Assembly: GCA_965247425.1 (NCBI GenBank)
Contig: OZ252023.1
Location: 1,674,001 to 1,738,000, forward strand
Direction: 5' to 3'
DNA length: 64,000 nucleotides
Source: CAZOZZ01 sp965247425
GTDB lineage: Bacteria; Acidobacteriota; Terriglobia; 20CM-2-55-15
Shown: one piece after another, positions 43,085 to 53,201 of the stretch
How the letters are laid out: each line of letters begins with the position of its first letter
Numbering within the stretch: the first letter of the stretch is position 1
Translations under genes and position numbers: made by a program
Notes under the pieces: generated by a model
What the model was told of the DNA's origin: nothing
Databases searched by the model: none
Seen by the model: the letters and a program-made list of their open reading frames with translations, nothing else

Positions 43085-45730
43085 ATGCCGGAACGACCGC
43101 TCCCGCGAGGCTATCGCGTCTGGATCTCGCTATTTCCCGCGGGGCACCGGAAGGAGTATGGGCACGAGATGGTCGAGGCACTCGAGCATCGCTGGCATAG
43201 GCGGCGGATGGGCCGCGTCGGAGAGCTGATCTTCGCAATGGGTACGGCTGTGGACATGACCTGGAATGCGTTCCTGCTCCGGGGCACGACGATCGGGAGG
43301 ACGACGATGAGGTTCTGGACCGGGATGGGGCTTGAGCTGAGAGTGATCGGCAGAGGGCTCGGAAGATCACCCGCCTTCACCTTCATGGTGCTCGGCGTGC
43401 TTGCGGTGGCTGTTGCGGCGAACGCGGCCGTCTTCAGCTACGTACGGGGGACACTGTTCGACCCGCCGCCCTACCACGAGCCTCACGATGTCGTGATCGC
43501 CTGGGGCAGTAATCCGACGAACGGCCAGACTCGTGACGTGATCTCGGGGTCGGTATTCATCGATCTCGCGCGGGCGACCCGTTCGCTCGCGTCACTCGCC
43601 GCGGTTCATGGCGACGAGGTTGTGCTGATCGAGGACGCCAGGCCCGTTGTCGTCGATGCGATGGAGGTCACCGTGGACTTTCTCGATGTTCTCGGTGTCG
43701 AGCCTTTCATCGGTCGCGACTTCGGCGAGGTCGACCGTACTTCGGGTGGCCCGGCAACGGCGATCGCGTCTTACGCGTTCTGGCGTGACCGTCTTAACAG
43801 CGATCCAGATGCGGTTGGCTCGGCGCTGGATATGGACGGGAAGCTGACAACGATCATCGGTGTTCTTCCCGAAGAGTTTCGTTTCTACGCGCCCGTCACA
43901 CTCCTGGTTCCGCTCCGTGACGACCTGCTGGCGGCCGAGGATCGGACACACTTCCACTACAACGTGTTGGGTCGGCTTCGCCCAGATGTCACACCGTCGG
44001 ATGCCACCTTCGAGATGTCTCGTATCCTGGCGACCGTGGCCGGGGAGGATCCTCGATTGAAGAACTGGACCGTCCTCGTCGAGCGCATGGCGCAGGTCTC
44101 GGTTGAGGCGGTGCGTCCCGCGCTGTGGGTGCTCTCGGTAGCAGTCACGCTCGTTCTCCTGATTGCCATCGTGAACCTCGCGACGCTTTTCAGGATCCGG
44201 ACGCTGGACCGGATGGGCGAGCTGTCGCTCCGTTCGGCTCTCGGCGCCGGTCGAGGAAGGGTCATTCGACTACTCTTGGCAGAGGCCATTATCTTGTCGC
44301 TGATGGGCGGTTTTGCAGGCGTCACTCTGGCGCCGGCACTTCTTGGCGCCCTGGCAGGTATCACCCCTGCGGCAATTCCAATTCCGGAGTCGGCTGCGGT
44401 CGTCACGAGCCTCCGGGCAATGCTCGATGGTTGGGTGCGCCTCACCGCGGTCGGCATCGCCGTGATCAGCGGCGTTCTCCTGATGCTGCCGTCTCTGTTG
44501 ATCGTGTCGCGAGGGAGTACTGGATCCACGTTGGTGCGAGATCGCAAGCAGGCGCCGTCAGGTGTCCGGGTCGGTTGGCTTGTCGGTGTTGAACTGGTGC
44601 TGGCGACACTGCTCCTGGTCGGCGCTGGTCTGACAGCACGGAGCGCCGGATATCTTACGAGCCGCGATGTAGGAGTCGTTCCCGACGGACTGCTGACCAT
44701 GTACTTTGGAGACGTCGAAGCCCGTCGGGTCGAGGAGCGCGTGCGGTACTTCCGCGCCGTGCTCGATGCCGTCGGTCGCGTACCGGGCGTCGTCGTTGCG
44801 GGTACAAACGACTACCTGCCCTTCGAGGGCGAAGACGACTTCACGGGGGTGCGTTTCCCGGAGCGCCCGGTTCCGGCGCCGGGCGCGGGGGTTCGGGAGG
44901 AGTGGCGGAGAGTCAGCGAAGGGCTTTTCGAAGCTGCCGGGATGCAGATTCGCGTGGGGCGAGGCTTTGTGACGGATGACTACCGAGCGAAACCCGCCGT
45001 CCTGGTCGTCAATTCGGCCTTCGCCGCGAAGCACTATCCTGGAGGGAACCCCATCGGCCGTCGACTCTCTCTATCGAATGGCGCCTATCGCGACATGGAG
45101 ATCGTCGGTGTCGTCGCGGATGTGCTCGCCCGCGGTCCGTCGCTGCCGGCGCCCCCGGTCATCTATGCCCCTTATCCGGGCAACCCCCGTGGGCACGTCG
45201 GGCTCTATGTACGAGTCCATGGAGATCCGCTCGACTACACCACGACCGTCCGTGACGCGATCTGGTCGGTTGAAGCCACGCAGCCCGTCTTACAGATCCG
45301 GCCCCTCGGAGACCTCGTTCGCCAGGCGACCTCGGTGCCGCGGATGATCCGGGAACTCGTGATCGGGCTTGCCACGATCGCGCTCCTGCTGGCAGGGATG
45401 GGTGTGTTCGGAGTCGTTCACTACTCGGTTCGGTCTCGCCGTCAGGAACTTGGCATCCGCCTCGCATTGGGAGCGCCGCCGCTGCGGCTGGTGCGGGACC
45501 TGCTCAGACAGACCCTGCCCATCGTGGTAGTCGGCATCGGAACCGGGCTGGGCTTCGGCGCGTTCGTCGGTCGCGCCCTCGGGGCGGTCCTTTATGGAGT
45601 GGCGCCGATCGACTCGTTGTCGATGGTGGGAGCCGCGGCCGTCATGGCGACCGTTACCCTGTTTGCAATCTTCGTACCGCTTCGGCGCGTGCGGCGGATC
45701 GATCCAATCGAAGCAATTCGGGCGGATTAG
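43085..45730 (+). CDS. ADOP-type permease with N-terminal prefix domain
   Basis: The ATG at 43085 follows GGAGG by nine bases; another ATG at 43076 overlaps the regulator's end. The 881-residue product has a prefix of about 90 residues (RGYRVWISLFPAGHRKEYGH, then MVEALEHRWHRRRMGRVGEL) seen in ADOP proteins controlled by PadR. MacB-like halves follow: a helix at FTFMVLGVLAVAVAANAAVF, the strands GELSLRSALGAGRGRVIRLL and RRQELGIRLALGAPPLRLVR, and the end RRVRRIDPIEAIRAD. The transported substrate is unknown. Confidence 0.85.
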   Translation: MPERPLPRGYRVWISLFPAGHRKEYGHEMVEALEHRWHRRRMGRVGELIFAMGTAVDMTWNAFLLRGTTIGRTTMRFWTGMGLELRVIGRGLGRSPAFTFMVLGVLAVAVAANAAVFSYVRGTLFDPPPYHEPHDVVIAWGSNPTNGQTRDVISGSVFIDLARATRSLASLAAVHGDEVVLIEDARPVVVDAMEVTVDFLDVLGVEPFIGRDFGEVDRTSGGPATAIASYAFWRDRLNSDPDAVGSALDMDGKLTTIIGVLPEEFRFYAPVTLLVPLRDDLLAAEDRTHFHYNVLGRLRPDVTPSDATFEMSRILATVAGEDPRLKNWTVLVERMAQVSVEAVRPALWVLSVAVTLVLLIAIVNLATLFRIRTLDRMGELSLRSALGAGRGRVIRLLLAEAIILSLMGGFAGVTLAPALLGALAGITPAAIPIPESAAVVTSLRAMLDGWVRLTAVGIAVISGVLLMLPSLLIVSRGSTGSTLVRDRKQAPSGVRVGWLVGVELVLATLLLVGAGLTARSAGYLTSRDVGVVPDGLLTMYFGDVEARRVEERVRYFRAVLDAVGRVPGVVVAGTNDYLPFEGEDDFTGVRFPERPVPAPGAGVREEWRRVSEGLFEAAGMQIRVGRGFVTDDYRAKPAVLVVNSAFAAKHYPGGNPIGRRLSLSNGAYRDMEIVGVVADVLARGPSLPAPPVIYAPYPGNPRGHVGLYVRVHGDPLDYTTTVRDAIWSVEATQPVLQIRPLGDLVRQATSVPRMIRELVIGLATIALLLAGMGVFGVVHYSVRSRRQELGIRLALGAPPLRLVRDLLRQTLPIVVVGIGTGLGFGAFVGRALGAVLYGVAPIDSLSMVGAAAVMATVTLFAIFVPLRRVRRIDPIEAIRAD

Positions 45731-45859
45731 TGCACCGCGAGTACCTTCGACTCCTTGCCGCGCAGGCTACTTAGGCCTTTCCAGCCTGCAGGACTGTTCC
45801 CGGGACGCATCTGGCCAATTTGTTAGGGTGTGCGCTGCGGTGCAGGATAGAATTCCATC

Positions 45860-46561
45860 ATGGACGGAGCCCGAATACTCCGCACTGCCGCGGTTCTCTG
45901 CCTTCTATTCGTAGTCACGGAACCCGCAATGGCCCGACGACAGACTGTTGTTGTCACGCCTGAACATGCCCGGTCCACTGGGGCGGCCGTCCGGGTCCTG
46001 GAGCGATCGGACGTCGTTATTGAGGAACTCGCCGGTTCCAAAGTGACGGTTCGAGAACCGAAAAGCGAACAACCCGGCACACGACAGGATTCGAACATGC
46101 CAGAGATGGAGTTTCTTAGAGCGCTGATCGGGAAATGGGAAGGTATCAGTCGAACCTGGTTCGAGCCGGGTAAGCTCGCTGACGAGTCCAGGATTACCGG
46201 GGAATTCGTCGACGTGCTGGATGGCCGTTTCGTTCGGCACACCAACGAAGGCACGATCCAGGGAAAACGACGCCGCGGCGAAGAACTGATCGCATTCAAT
46301 TCGGTGACCCGGTCGTTCCAATCATCCTGGGTAGACGACTTTCACATGAGCGACGCAATCATGTTCTCACAAGGCGAATCGACCGAACGCGGTTTCAAGG
46401 TTCGGGGTGAATACGATGTCGGCGAAGGTCAACCCCAATGGGGCTGGCGAACCGAGTATGAACTTGTTGATGAGAGCCATCTGACGATCACCGCATACAA
46501 TATCCATCCCGAAGGAATGGAAGCCAAGGCTGTCGAAACCATATATCAGCGCGCAAAATAG
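45860..46561 (+). CDS. Secreted DUF1579-like protein
   Basis: The 233-residue product has an N-terminal signal (LRTAAVLCLLFVVTEPAMAR), about 70 unstructured-looking residues and a C-terminal domain with EFLRALIGKWEGISRTWFEP, then GRFVRHTNEGTIQGKRRRGE and WVDDFHMSDAIMF. This is the DUF1579/lipocalin-like pattern reading LxGxWeG..rtwf.PG. The function is unknown. No operon partner is near. The gap 46562-46837 holds nothing I recognise. Confidence 0.65.
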   Translation: MDGARILRTAAVLCLLFVVTEPAMARRQTVVVTPEHARSTGAAVRVLERSDVVIEELAGSKVTVREPKSEQPGTRQDSNMPEMEFLRALIGKWEGISRTWFEPGKLADESRITGEFVDVLDGRFVRHTNEGTIQGKRRRGEELIAFNSVTRSFQSSWVDDFHMSDAIMFSQGESTERGFKVRGEYDVGEGQPQWGWRTEYELVDESHLTITAYNIHPEGMEAKAVETIYQRAK

Positions 46562-46837
46562 GTAGTCGTCACCTGTAGCGATACTATCTCCGAAGGAGAT
46601 TGCGAGCGGACTGATGGGTGAGATCCACCGTGTGGTGAGTGTGAGCTTTCGACATGGTTTAGCGTTGATGACGGGCAACCTCTATCGGCCCTATAGGTTC
46701 GGGCGGAACGGCATCGTCTTTAGCGTCGCTCCCCCAAATCCGGTACCGTTGCACTCCGAAATCTAGTACCGCTATATCTGGCGGGGACCACTAGTGTGTG
46801 AGATCCGCTGCGGCGCAAAAGATCCGGAGGTGTTCTA

Positions 46838-47434
46838 TTGACGGGTACCGTAATTGGAGCCTTGATGGGGATCCTTGGGACGCTTCTCGGCGTCGCGTTA
46901 GGGGCCTATCTGATGTGGAAAATCCAAGAGCGCCAGGTAGAACACAACGATACGACCTCGACCCCTGAGGCCATGAAACCCACGCTGATGGCGCCTGCCG
47001 CATTGGCTGACACGCCAGAAGCCTCTGCGGTCTATAAATTTGCAGAAGCCGATCTGGTTGAACTTCGGGAACAGCTTTTGGGGCGCACCCTGACTGATTC
47101 CCAGCAAGACTCCATGATCGCGGCTCTTGCCCAATTCGGTGGCCAGGGGTTGGAACTTGAAGCAGCAACGGGGTCGGAGGAGGTCGATCGGTTGGCACGC
47201 CAGCTCCAGTCTGTTTTCGAGAGTGCGAGTATCGAAGTGAGTCTTACGTATAGCCCGATATTCAGTGCGGCAAGAAGCGGGATAGTGGCGACAGTTGGAT
47301 CAAACCGGTTCGACTTGATGGAAGCCGTTGCCAACCAACTATTGCTGCTTGGGGTAATAACAGCACCGCTTCCGATCATCCGGTCGGAGAATCCGGACTA
47401 CCTTAGCCTTTCAGTATGGCCGAAAGGTCAGTAG
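46838..47434 (+). CDS. Membrane-anchored protein of unknown function, TTG start
   Basis: The TTG at 46838 is preceded at seven bases by a strong GGAGG, which decides the start. The 198-residue product has one N-terminal helix (TVIGALMGILGTLLGVALGA, then YLMWKIQERQ) and a soluble domain of about 140 residues with ESASIEVSLTYSPIFSAARS and ANQLLLLGVITAPLPIIRSE. I do not recognise the family. A weak palindrome GGGACGTCCC follows the stop. Confidence 0.55.
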   Translation: MTGTVIGALMGILGTLLGVALGAYLMWKIQERQVEHNDTTSTPEAMKPTLMAPAALADTPEASAVYKFAEADLVELREQLLGRTLTDSQQDSMIAALAQFGGQGLELEAATGSEEVDRLARQLQSVFESASIEVSLTYSPIFSAARSGIVATVGSNRFDLMEAVANQLLLLGVITAPLPIIRSENPDYLSLSVWPKGQ

Positions 47435-47476
47435 CAGAAGCCCCAGCCCGAGGGGACGTCCCTCTGGAAGCCGGGC

Positions 47477-47502
47477 GCTAATTCGGGGACGGAGGCACAA
47501 CT
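47477..47502. repeat. Dispersed GCTAATTCGGGGACGGAGG motif, single arm
   Basis: The 26 bases match the arms of the inverted repeat at 53212-53295 with one difference. A second repeat core, TTTCTCGCTACGATCCCTTC (47602-47621), shared with 53820 and with 35434 in reverse, lies further on. Stretch 47435-47659 has no gene. Confidence 0.55.
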
Positions 47503-47659
47503 CTCGTAACCTTTGCGTTTTCTTACCTACCCCCGGGTTCTGCTCCAGAAACGCGCTAAAACCCTCGTTGATGAGCGTTTCAACGATACCCTTGACCTCC
47601 CTTTCTCGCTACGATCCCTTCTGTCGCGCACACTCCTGGCAGGCCCATACATCGGGACC

Positions 47660-48724
47660 TCACCCCAACTCATACCACGATCCTCTCGCTCGCCCCTGCA
47701 GCCTCAACCGGCCGGCCTCGACCAGGTTCCTCAAATGCAGCTTCAGCGTGTTCCGATTTGCCTTCGTCGTCGCTACGGCTTCAGACAGAGTCAGACGGCC
47801 GTGTTGACGAGTCAGTTCGAGGATCTGCTCGTCCAGACGCGACAACGTCGTCATCAGCCGCTCGCGCTCGACCTTGCGCGCCAACGCGTCCTTCTGCGAC
47901 ACCAGGCAGAGCAGGAAGAACCGGACCCAGTCCATCAGCCTGGATTCGTCCCGGTCCAGGGTACCCTGTGCGCTGCGCAGCGCGCGGTAGTACTGCTCCC
48001 GGTTTTCTTCCACCACACGCTCGAGAGAACTGTAAGGCATATAGGTATAACCGGAGCGCATCAACAGCAGGTTGGTCAACACGCGCGCAAGCCGGCCGTT
48101 GCCGTCTTGAAACGGGTGGACCGCAAGAAACCGCACCACGAAGGCGGCGATCACCAGAAGCGGATGGTGCCGGTTGTCGGTGAGTTCGCGCCCGGTCCAT
48201 TCCACCAGTGCGGCCATCATCAGCGGGGTGTCGAACGGCGTCGCCGTCTCAAACACCACGCCCACGCTCCGACCGTTCTCATCGAACGCTTCCACGTTGT
48301 TCACAACGGTCTTGTAGTTGCCGCGATGGTGGGCATCTTCGGAAGAAAACTTCAGCAGCACGCCATGAAGCTGCCGGATGTGATTCTCGGTGAGGGGAAC
48401 CTCCCGCCAGGAATCAAACACCAGATTGGTCGCTGCCGCATACCCGGCCACCTCCTGTTCGTCCCGGTTCTTGAACGAACCCAGATCCAGATTCGATAGC
48501 AAGAGGTCCACATCGCGGTCGGTCAGCTTGGCCCCTTCGATCCGGGTCGATGACCCCACCGACTCTACGGTGGCCACACGCCGCAGCGTCGCGAGACGAT
48601 CCGGCGCCAGGCCGCCCAGGGCCGTCCACGTCCCCTTGAACTCGTCGATCTCGCCAACCAGCCGGAGTAGATCCGGCGTCAGCACTAGATTGTTGAAAGG
48701 ATCAAGCATCCCACCCATAATCAT
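47660..48724 (-). CDS. Fic-domain protein (AMP-transferase type) with N-terminal inhibitory motif
   Basis: The 354-residue product carries the active-site loop HPFQDGNGRLAR (His203) of the Fic fold, which usually transfers AMP to a hydroxyl side chain of a target protein. The inhibitory helix motif (S/T)xxxE(G/N) appears before it as SSTRIEG (Ser59, Glu63, Gly64), making this a class II, self-inhibited Fic. The last 80 residues look like a winged helix (RLTLSEAVATTKANRNTLKL, then HLRNLVEAGRL). Nearby in-frame starts at 48718 and 48709 are possible. No antitoxin gene is adjacent. The upstream palindrome suggests self-control of expression. Confidence 0.85.
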   Translation of the reverse strand: MIMGGMLDPFNNLVLTPDLLRLVGEIDEFKGTWTALGGLAPDRLATLRRVATVESVGSSTRIEGAKLTDRDVDLLLSNLDLGSFKNRDEQEVAGYAAATNLVFDSWREVPLTENHIRQLHGVLLKFSSEDAHHRGNYKTVVNNVEAFDENGRSVGVVFETATPFDTPLMMAALVEWTGRELTDNRHHPLLVIAAFVVRFLAVHPFQDGNGRLARVLTNLLLMRSGYTYMPYSSLERVVEENREQYYRALRSAQGTLDRDESRLMDWVRFFLLCLVSQKDALARKVERERLMTTLSRLDEQILELTRQHGRLTLSEAVATTKANRNTLKLHLRNLVEAGRLRLQGRARGSWYELG

Positions 48725-48764
48725 ACCCGATAATACCCGAAACAGTGTCGGGTATTATCGGGTA
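48724..48764. promoter_or_regulatory. Perfect 17-bp inverted repeat at the Fic gene start
   Basis: TACCCGATAATACCCGA (48724-48740) is the exact reverse complement of 48748-48764, with a 7-base spacer; a further half-site CGGGTA follows at 48771-48776. The left arm touches the Fic start codon. It may be an operator or a hairpin in the leader that hides the ribosome-binding site. Confidence 0.65.
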
Positions 48765-48929
48765 GTCTTTCGGGTAGCCTCCACGCCCCTGCTGCGCAGG
48801 CTTCTAGCCAATCGGTCGGCCAGATGCCCGACCGATATCGCAGTGCGGAACAAAGTGCGACGAGGTTCCGTACTTCGACAACGACCGGCAGAATGATTCC
48901 CGCGCTCTGGCCGACAGGAGACAGAAAAG

Positions 48930-51404
48930 ATGATGGATTCATTGTTTCGAGATGTTAGATTCGGCGCCCGGATTCTGTGGAAAGATCGTGGCTTTGCAAC
49001 CACGGCGGTCCTGACCCTCGCGATCTGCATCGGCGCCAATGCAGCCATCTTCACCATCGTCAACTCTGTGCTCCTGAGTCCGCTGCCGGTTCCGGAATCG
49101 GACCAGATCCTGCTGGTGGCGAACCAGTACCCGAACGCCGGCGTGGGCAACAGTCGCAACAGCGGCGTGCCGGACTACTACGACCGACTTCGGGATGTGA
49201 CCGTGTTCAACGAACAGGCTGTTTTCCGAGGGCAGGGCAGTACGCTGGAGATCGACGGCACTCCCCAGCGCTTGCGGGGGATGCGAGCAACGCCTTCGCT
49301 GTTTCGCCTGCTGCGTGTTCCACCCCAGATCGGCCGGACCTTCACCGAGGAAGACGGCGAGGTGGGTAACGACCAGAAGATCATCCTGAGCGACGGGCTG
49401 TGGAGGGACCTTTTCGGCGGTTCCCCTGAAGCGTTGGAGAGCGACGTCCGCCTCAGTGGCCGTTCCTACACCGTCGTGGGTGTCATGCCGGCAGATTTTC
49501 TGTTCGTCGATCCCGAAGTGCGCTTCTGGATTCCGGTCGCCTTCAGAGATGAAGACCGTTCTGACAACAACCGTCACAACAACGGCTGGAGCAACGTCGG
49601 ACGTCTGAAACCGGGTGCGACCATGGAACAGGCGCAGTCCCAGGTCGACGCCCTGAACGCGGCAAACATGGAACGCTTTCCGTTCTTCAGAGAGCCTCTC
49701 GAGAACGCCGGGTTCTACACGAGTGTCGAACCGTTACAGGAAATGCTGGTCCGTGATGTGCGTTCCAGCCTTTACCTGCTCTGGGGTGGGGCGTTCTTCG
49801 TCCTGCTGATCGGCGCGGTCAATATCGCGAACCTCGCGCTGGCCCGGTCCGGGCTGCGCCTGAAGGAACTCGCGACGCGACTGGCTCTGGGAGCGGCCCG
49901 CGGACAGGTGGCGCGACAGCTGATTACCGAAAGCCTGATCGTGACGGTGCTGGGTGGTGTTGCGGGTCTGGCGTTTGGTTCCTGGATTCTGACTGCCTTC
50001 GGCACCGTCGGGCTCGACCAAATTCCGCGTGCTGGAGAGATCCAGATGACCGGTACCGTCGTCGCCTTCACGCTGGCGATCGCGGTTTTGGCGGGAGTCC
50101 TGATCGGCCTGGTGCCGGTGGGGTATGTGCTTCGATCCAACCTGAACCATGTGCTCCACGAAGAGAGCCGGAGCGGTTCGACCGGACGTGGCGCAAGGGC
50201 AATCCGCCGCGGTCTCGTCGTCGCTCAAGTTGGTTTCGCCTTTGTTCTGCTCATTGGGGCCGGCCTGTTGCTGGCCAGTTTTCGGGAACTCCTGGGAGTG
50301 GACCCCGGTTTCCGTCCCGAAGGCGTCCTGACGGCCGCAGTCAGTCCACCGACGGTTCGTTACGCGGGCGCGGACGAACTGCGGGCCTTCACGAAGCGGA
50401 CTCTGGACTCGATTCGCGCGCTGCCGGGTGTCGAGGCGGCCGGCGCTACGAGCAACATCCCATTCGACGGGACGTCCAGCGACAGCGTCATTCTGGCCGA
50501 AGGTTATGCCATGCAGCCCGGGGAATCGCTGATTTCACCCCGGCGCCTGGTCGCCTCACCGGGGCACTTCGAGGCCATGGGGGTCCAACTGCGCCGGGGG
50601 CGCTTCTTCGGACCTGAAGATACCGAAGACAGTCTCGGAGCCGTCATCGTCGACGCGCGCCTGGCGGACAAGTTCTGGGCCGGCCAGGATCCCATCGGCA
50701 AGCGAATGTACAGGCCCTCCGACCCGAGCGACATGCTCAAGACCGACGAGAACACGACGTGGCTGTCCGTCGTCGGTGTTGTCGATGAGATCCGGTTTGA
50801 TGATCTCGCGGGTAACCGCAACCAGGCCGGCGCCTATTACTTTCCCTACACGCAGAACCCAACCCGGACGGTGAACTTGACGGTCCGGACTACCATGGAT
50901 CCGGAGTCGCTCGTCCAGACCCTCCGGGCGGAAATCGCGGGAATTGACCCGCAGTTGCCGGTATTCGACGTTCGAACGATGTCGCAGCGGATCGAACTCT
51001 CATTGATGCCTCGACGAGGGTCGATGCTGCTGGCTCTCGGATTTGCCGTCATCGCCCTCCTGCTGTCGGCGATTGGAATCTACGGCGTGCTCGCATACCT
51101 GGTCACGCAGCGGACAAAAGAGATCGGTATCCGGATCGCCCTCGGCAGTACGGCTCAGCGGATCTTTTCCCTGGTGCTCCGGGAAGGAGTTCTGCTTGTC
51201 GGCGCCGGCCTAGTGCTGGGGCTCGGAGGAATGTTTGTCCTCCGCGGGACCGTGCAGAACCAGATTTACGGAGTCGGTGCCACCGACCCGATGGTGATCG
51301 GCACCGTTCTGGCGACACTGGGAATCGTTGCTGTCACTGCTTGCCTGTTGCCTGCTCGTCGGGCGACCCAGGTGGATCCAATCACTATCTTGAATGAGCA
51401 GTAG
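48930..51404 (+). CDS. ADOP-type MacB/FtsX permease
   Basis: The 824-residue product starts MMDSLFRDVRFGARILWKDR with an AGGAG upstream; the second ATG at 48933 is equally possible. The two permease halves carry LKELATRLALGAARGQVARQ and TKEIGIRIALGSTAQRIFSL, and the end reads PARRATQVDPITILNEQ. As with the other three, no ATPase gene accompanies it. It is followed within 60 bases by an IS1380 element, which has not damaged it. Confidence 0.85.
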   Translation: MMDSLFRDVRFGARILWKDRGFATTAVLTLAICIGANAAIFTIVNSVLLSPLPVPESDQILLVANQYPNAGVGNSRNSGVPDYYDRLRDVTVFNEQAVFRGQGSTLEIDGTPQRLRGMRATPSLFRLLRVPPQIGRTFTEEDGEVGNDQKIILSDGLWRDLFGGSPEALESDVRLSGRSYTVVGVMPADFLFVDPEVRFWIPVAFRDEDRSDNNRHNNGWSNVGRLKPGATMEQAQSQVDALNAANMERFPFFREPLENAGFYTSVEPLQEMLVRDVRSSLYLLWGGAFFVLLIGAVNIANLALARSGLRLKELATRLALGAARGQVARQLITESLIVTVLGGVAGLAFGSWILTAFGTVGLDQIPRAGEIQMTGTVVAFTLAIAVLAGVLIGLVPVGYVLRSNLNHVLHEESRSGSTGRGARAIRRGLVVAQVGFAFVLLIGAGLLLASFRELLGVDPGFRPEGVLTAAVSPPTVRYAGADELRAFTKRTLDSIRALPGVEAAGATSNIPFDGTSSDSVILAEGYAMQPGESLISPRRLVASPGHFEAMGVQLRRGRFFGPEDTEDSLGAVIVDARLADKFWAGQDPIGKRMYRPSDPSDMLKTDENTTWLSVVGVVDEIRFDDLAGNRNQAGAYYFPYTQNPTRTVNLTVRTTMDPESLVQTLRAEIAGIDPQLPVFDVRTMSQRIELSLMPRRGSMLLALGFAVIALLLSAIGIYGVLAYLVTQRTKEIGIRIALGSTAQRIFSLVLREGVLLVGAGLVLGLGGMFVLRGTVQNQIYGVGATDPMVIGTVLATLGIVAVTACLLPARRATQVDPITILNEQ

Positions 51405-51463
51405 GGTGGGGCCGGCGGCGAGCCAGGTGATCTTCGTGCCGCGAGACACATGAAAACGACTAG

Positions 51464-53201
51464 CCCGCATAAATCACCGAAAGGACCAGAAAAGGCCGCC
51501 CTGTTTGGCATAAATCGTTTGTCGAGAACGGTTCAGAAACCAAACGGAGGCGGCCCTTATGAGTACAGAGTGTAAACAAACCACGTTCGAATTTCACGGA
51601 CTTCTTCAACGAAAAATGAAGGCGCGTTTCGACGGCGGCAAGATCACGTCTGACGCTGGAGTTCTGCTGCTGCGTGAAGTCGAAAAGCGGACCGGTTTGA
51701 TCGATGGATTGGCGGGGTGTTTTAGCGATCATCGCGACCAACGGTTGATCGAACACACCGTGAAGGAGCTGTTGGGACAGCGGGTCTACGGGCTGTGCCT
51801 GGGATATGAAGACCTGAACGATCACGATCAGTTACGGACCGACCCGATGCTTGCGTTGGCGGTGGACAAAGCGGATCCGCTGGGAACGAATCGACGACAG
51901 GCCGGCGACTGGGGAAAGGCGTTGGCGGGCAAGAGCACGCTAAACCGATTGGAGTTGACCGGCGCCGAAGTCGGCGACCAGGAGCGGTACAAGAAGATCG
52001 CTATGGATGGGGACAAGATCGATCGTTGGATGGTCGATGCGTTTGTGGCAGCCCATGACAACACGGCGCCCGAAGAGATCGTTCTGGATCTGGACGCGAC
52101 CGATGATCCGATCCATGGTCAACAGGAAGGCCGGTTCTTTCACGGCTACTACCGCAACTACTGCTATCTGCCCTTGTACATCTTCTGTGGAGAGCATCTG
52201 TTGTGCGCTCGGCTGCGCCCGTCCAATATCGATGGGGCGGCAGGATCAGTCGATGAATTGGAACGTATCGTCGGCCAGATCCGTCAGAGCTGGCCGGACG
52301 TGTCGATCATCATTCGGGCCGATTCCGGATTCTGCCGGGATGCATTACTGGACTGGTGTGAAACCCACCAGGTCGATTATGTGATGGGGTTGGCCAAGAA
52401 CGACCGCCTCAAGCGAGAGATCGCTGACCAGATGATTCAGGCTGAAGCGGAGTTTCAGACCACTGGGAAATCGGCACGAGTGTTTAAGGATTTCCTGTAC
52501 CGGACTCGAAAGAGCTGGAGCCGCACTCGTCGCGTTGTTGGCAAAGCCGAGTTCCTGGCCAAGGGCGCCAATCCCCGATTCGTGGTGACCTCACTGCCAC
52601 CGGAACGACTCGGAGCCCAAGCGCTCTACGAAGATTTCTATTGCGCACGCGGCGACATGGAGAACCGGATCAAAGAACAGCAACTGGATCTATTTGCCGA
52701 CCGCACCAGTGCGGGAACCATGCGCGCCAATCAGCTCCGACTGTATCTGTCCTCAGCCGCCTACATGCTTATGCAGGCGTTGCGTCGTCTCGGTCTCAAA
52801 GATACCGCGATGGCCCATGCCCAATGCGGAACCATCCGTCTGAAGCTTCTTAAGATCGGTGCGCGTATCCGCCTCACGGTCCGCAACGTCTGGATCTCGA
52901 TGTCGGAGGCCTATCCCTATGCCGACGTCTTTGCTCTCATAGTGAGAAACCTGCAATCAATTCCGCTTCGTTGCTGACGACACCGAACCTTCAGATCCGA
53001 AAAACAGCGCCTCTCATCTGCCTCCCGGCGAGGCCTGCCTGCACTCGCCCATTCATGCCGATCTCCCGCCAAATGTCGCCGTGTCACAGGCTCAAAATCC
53101 GCCAATGTCCACGGCTCGCTCACTCTCAGCTCCAAGTCTCGCCGCAAATCGCTTCTCGTATCCGAACACCGATCGATTCTCCGATTGGTGATCCATCCGG
53201 G
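51464..53201 (+). mobile_element. IS1380-family insertion sequence, complete, with CTAG target duplication
   Basis: The 1738-bp element is bounded by CCCGCATAAATCACC on the left and the complement CCCGGATGGATCACC on the right. CTAG stands immediately outside both ends (51460-51463 and 53202-53205) and is the likely target-site duplication. It carries one intact transposase. The right end lies seven bases from a dispersed repeat. Confidence 0.8.
51559..52977 (+). CDS. IS1380-family DDE transposase
   Basis: The 472-residue product follows GGAGGCGGCCCTT and matches IS1380 transposases from end to end: DGGKITSDAGVLLLREVEKR, QRLIEHTVKELLGQRVYGLC, LDLDATDDPIHGQQEG (first Asp region), IIIRADSGFCRD (second Asp) and YCARGDMENRIKEQQLDLFA (Glu). 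No frameshift is visible, so it may be active. Confidence 0.9.
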   Translation: MSTECKQTTFEFHGLLQRKMKARFDGGKITSDAGVLLLREVEKRTGLIDGLAGCFSDHRDQRLIEHTVKELLGQRVYGLCLGYEDLNDHDQLRTDPMLALAVDKADPLGTNRRQAGDWGKALAGKSTLNRLELTGAEVGDQERYKKIAMDGDKIDRWMVDAFVAAHDNTAPEEIVLDLDATDDPIHGQQEGRFFHGYYRNYCYLPLYIFCGEHLLCARLRPSNIDGAAGSVDELERIVGQIRQSWPDVSIIIRADSGFCRDALLDWCETHQVDYVMGLAKNDRLKREIADQMIQAEAEFQTTGKSARVFKDFLYRTRKSWSRTRRVVGKAEFLAKGANPRFVVTSLPPERLGAQALYEDFYCARGDMENRIKEQQLDLFADRTSAGTMRANQLRLYLSSAAYMLMQALRRLGLKDTAMAHAQCGTIRLKLLKIGARIRLTVRNVWISMSEAYPYADVFALIVRNLQSIPLRC

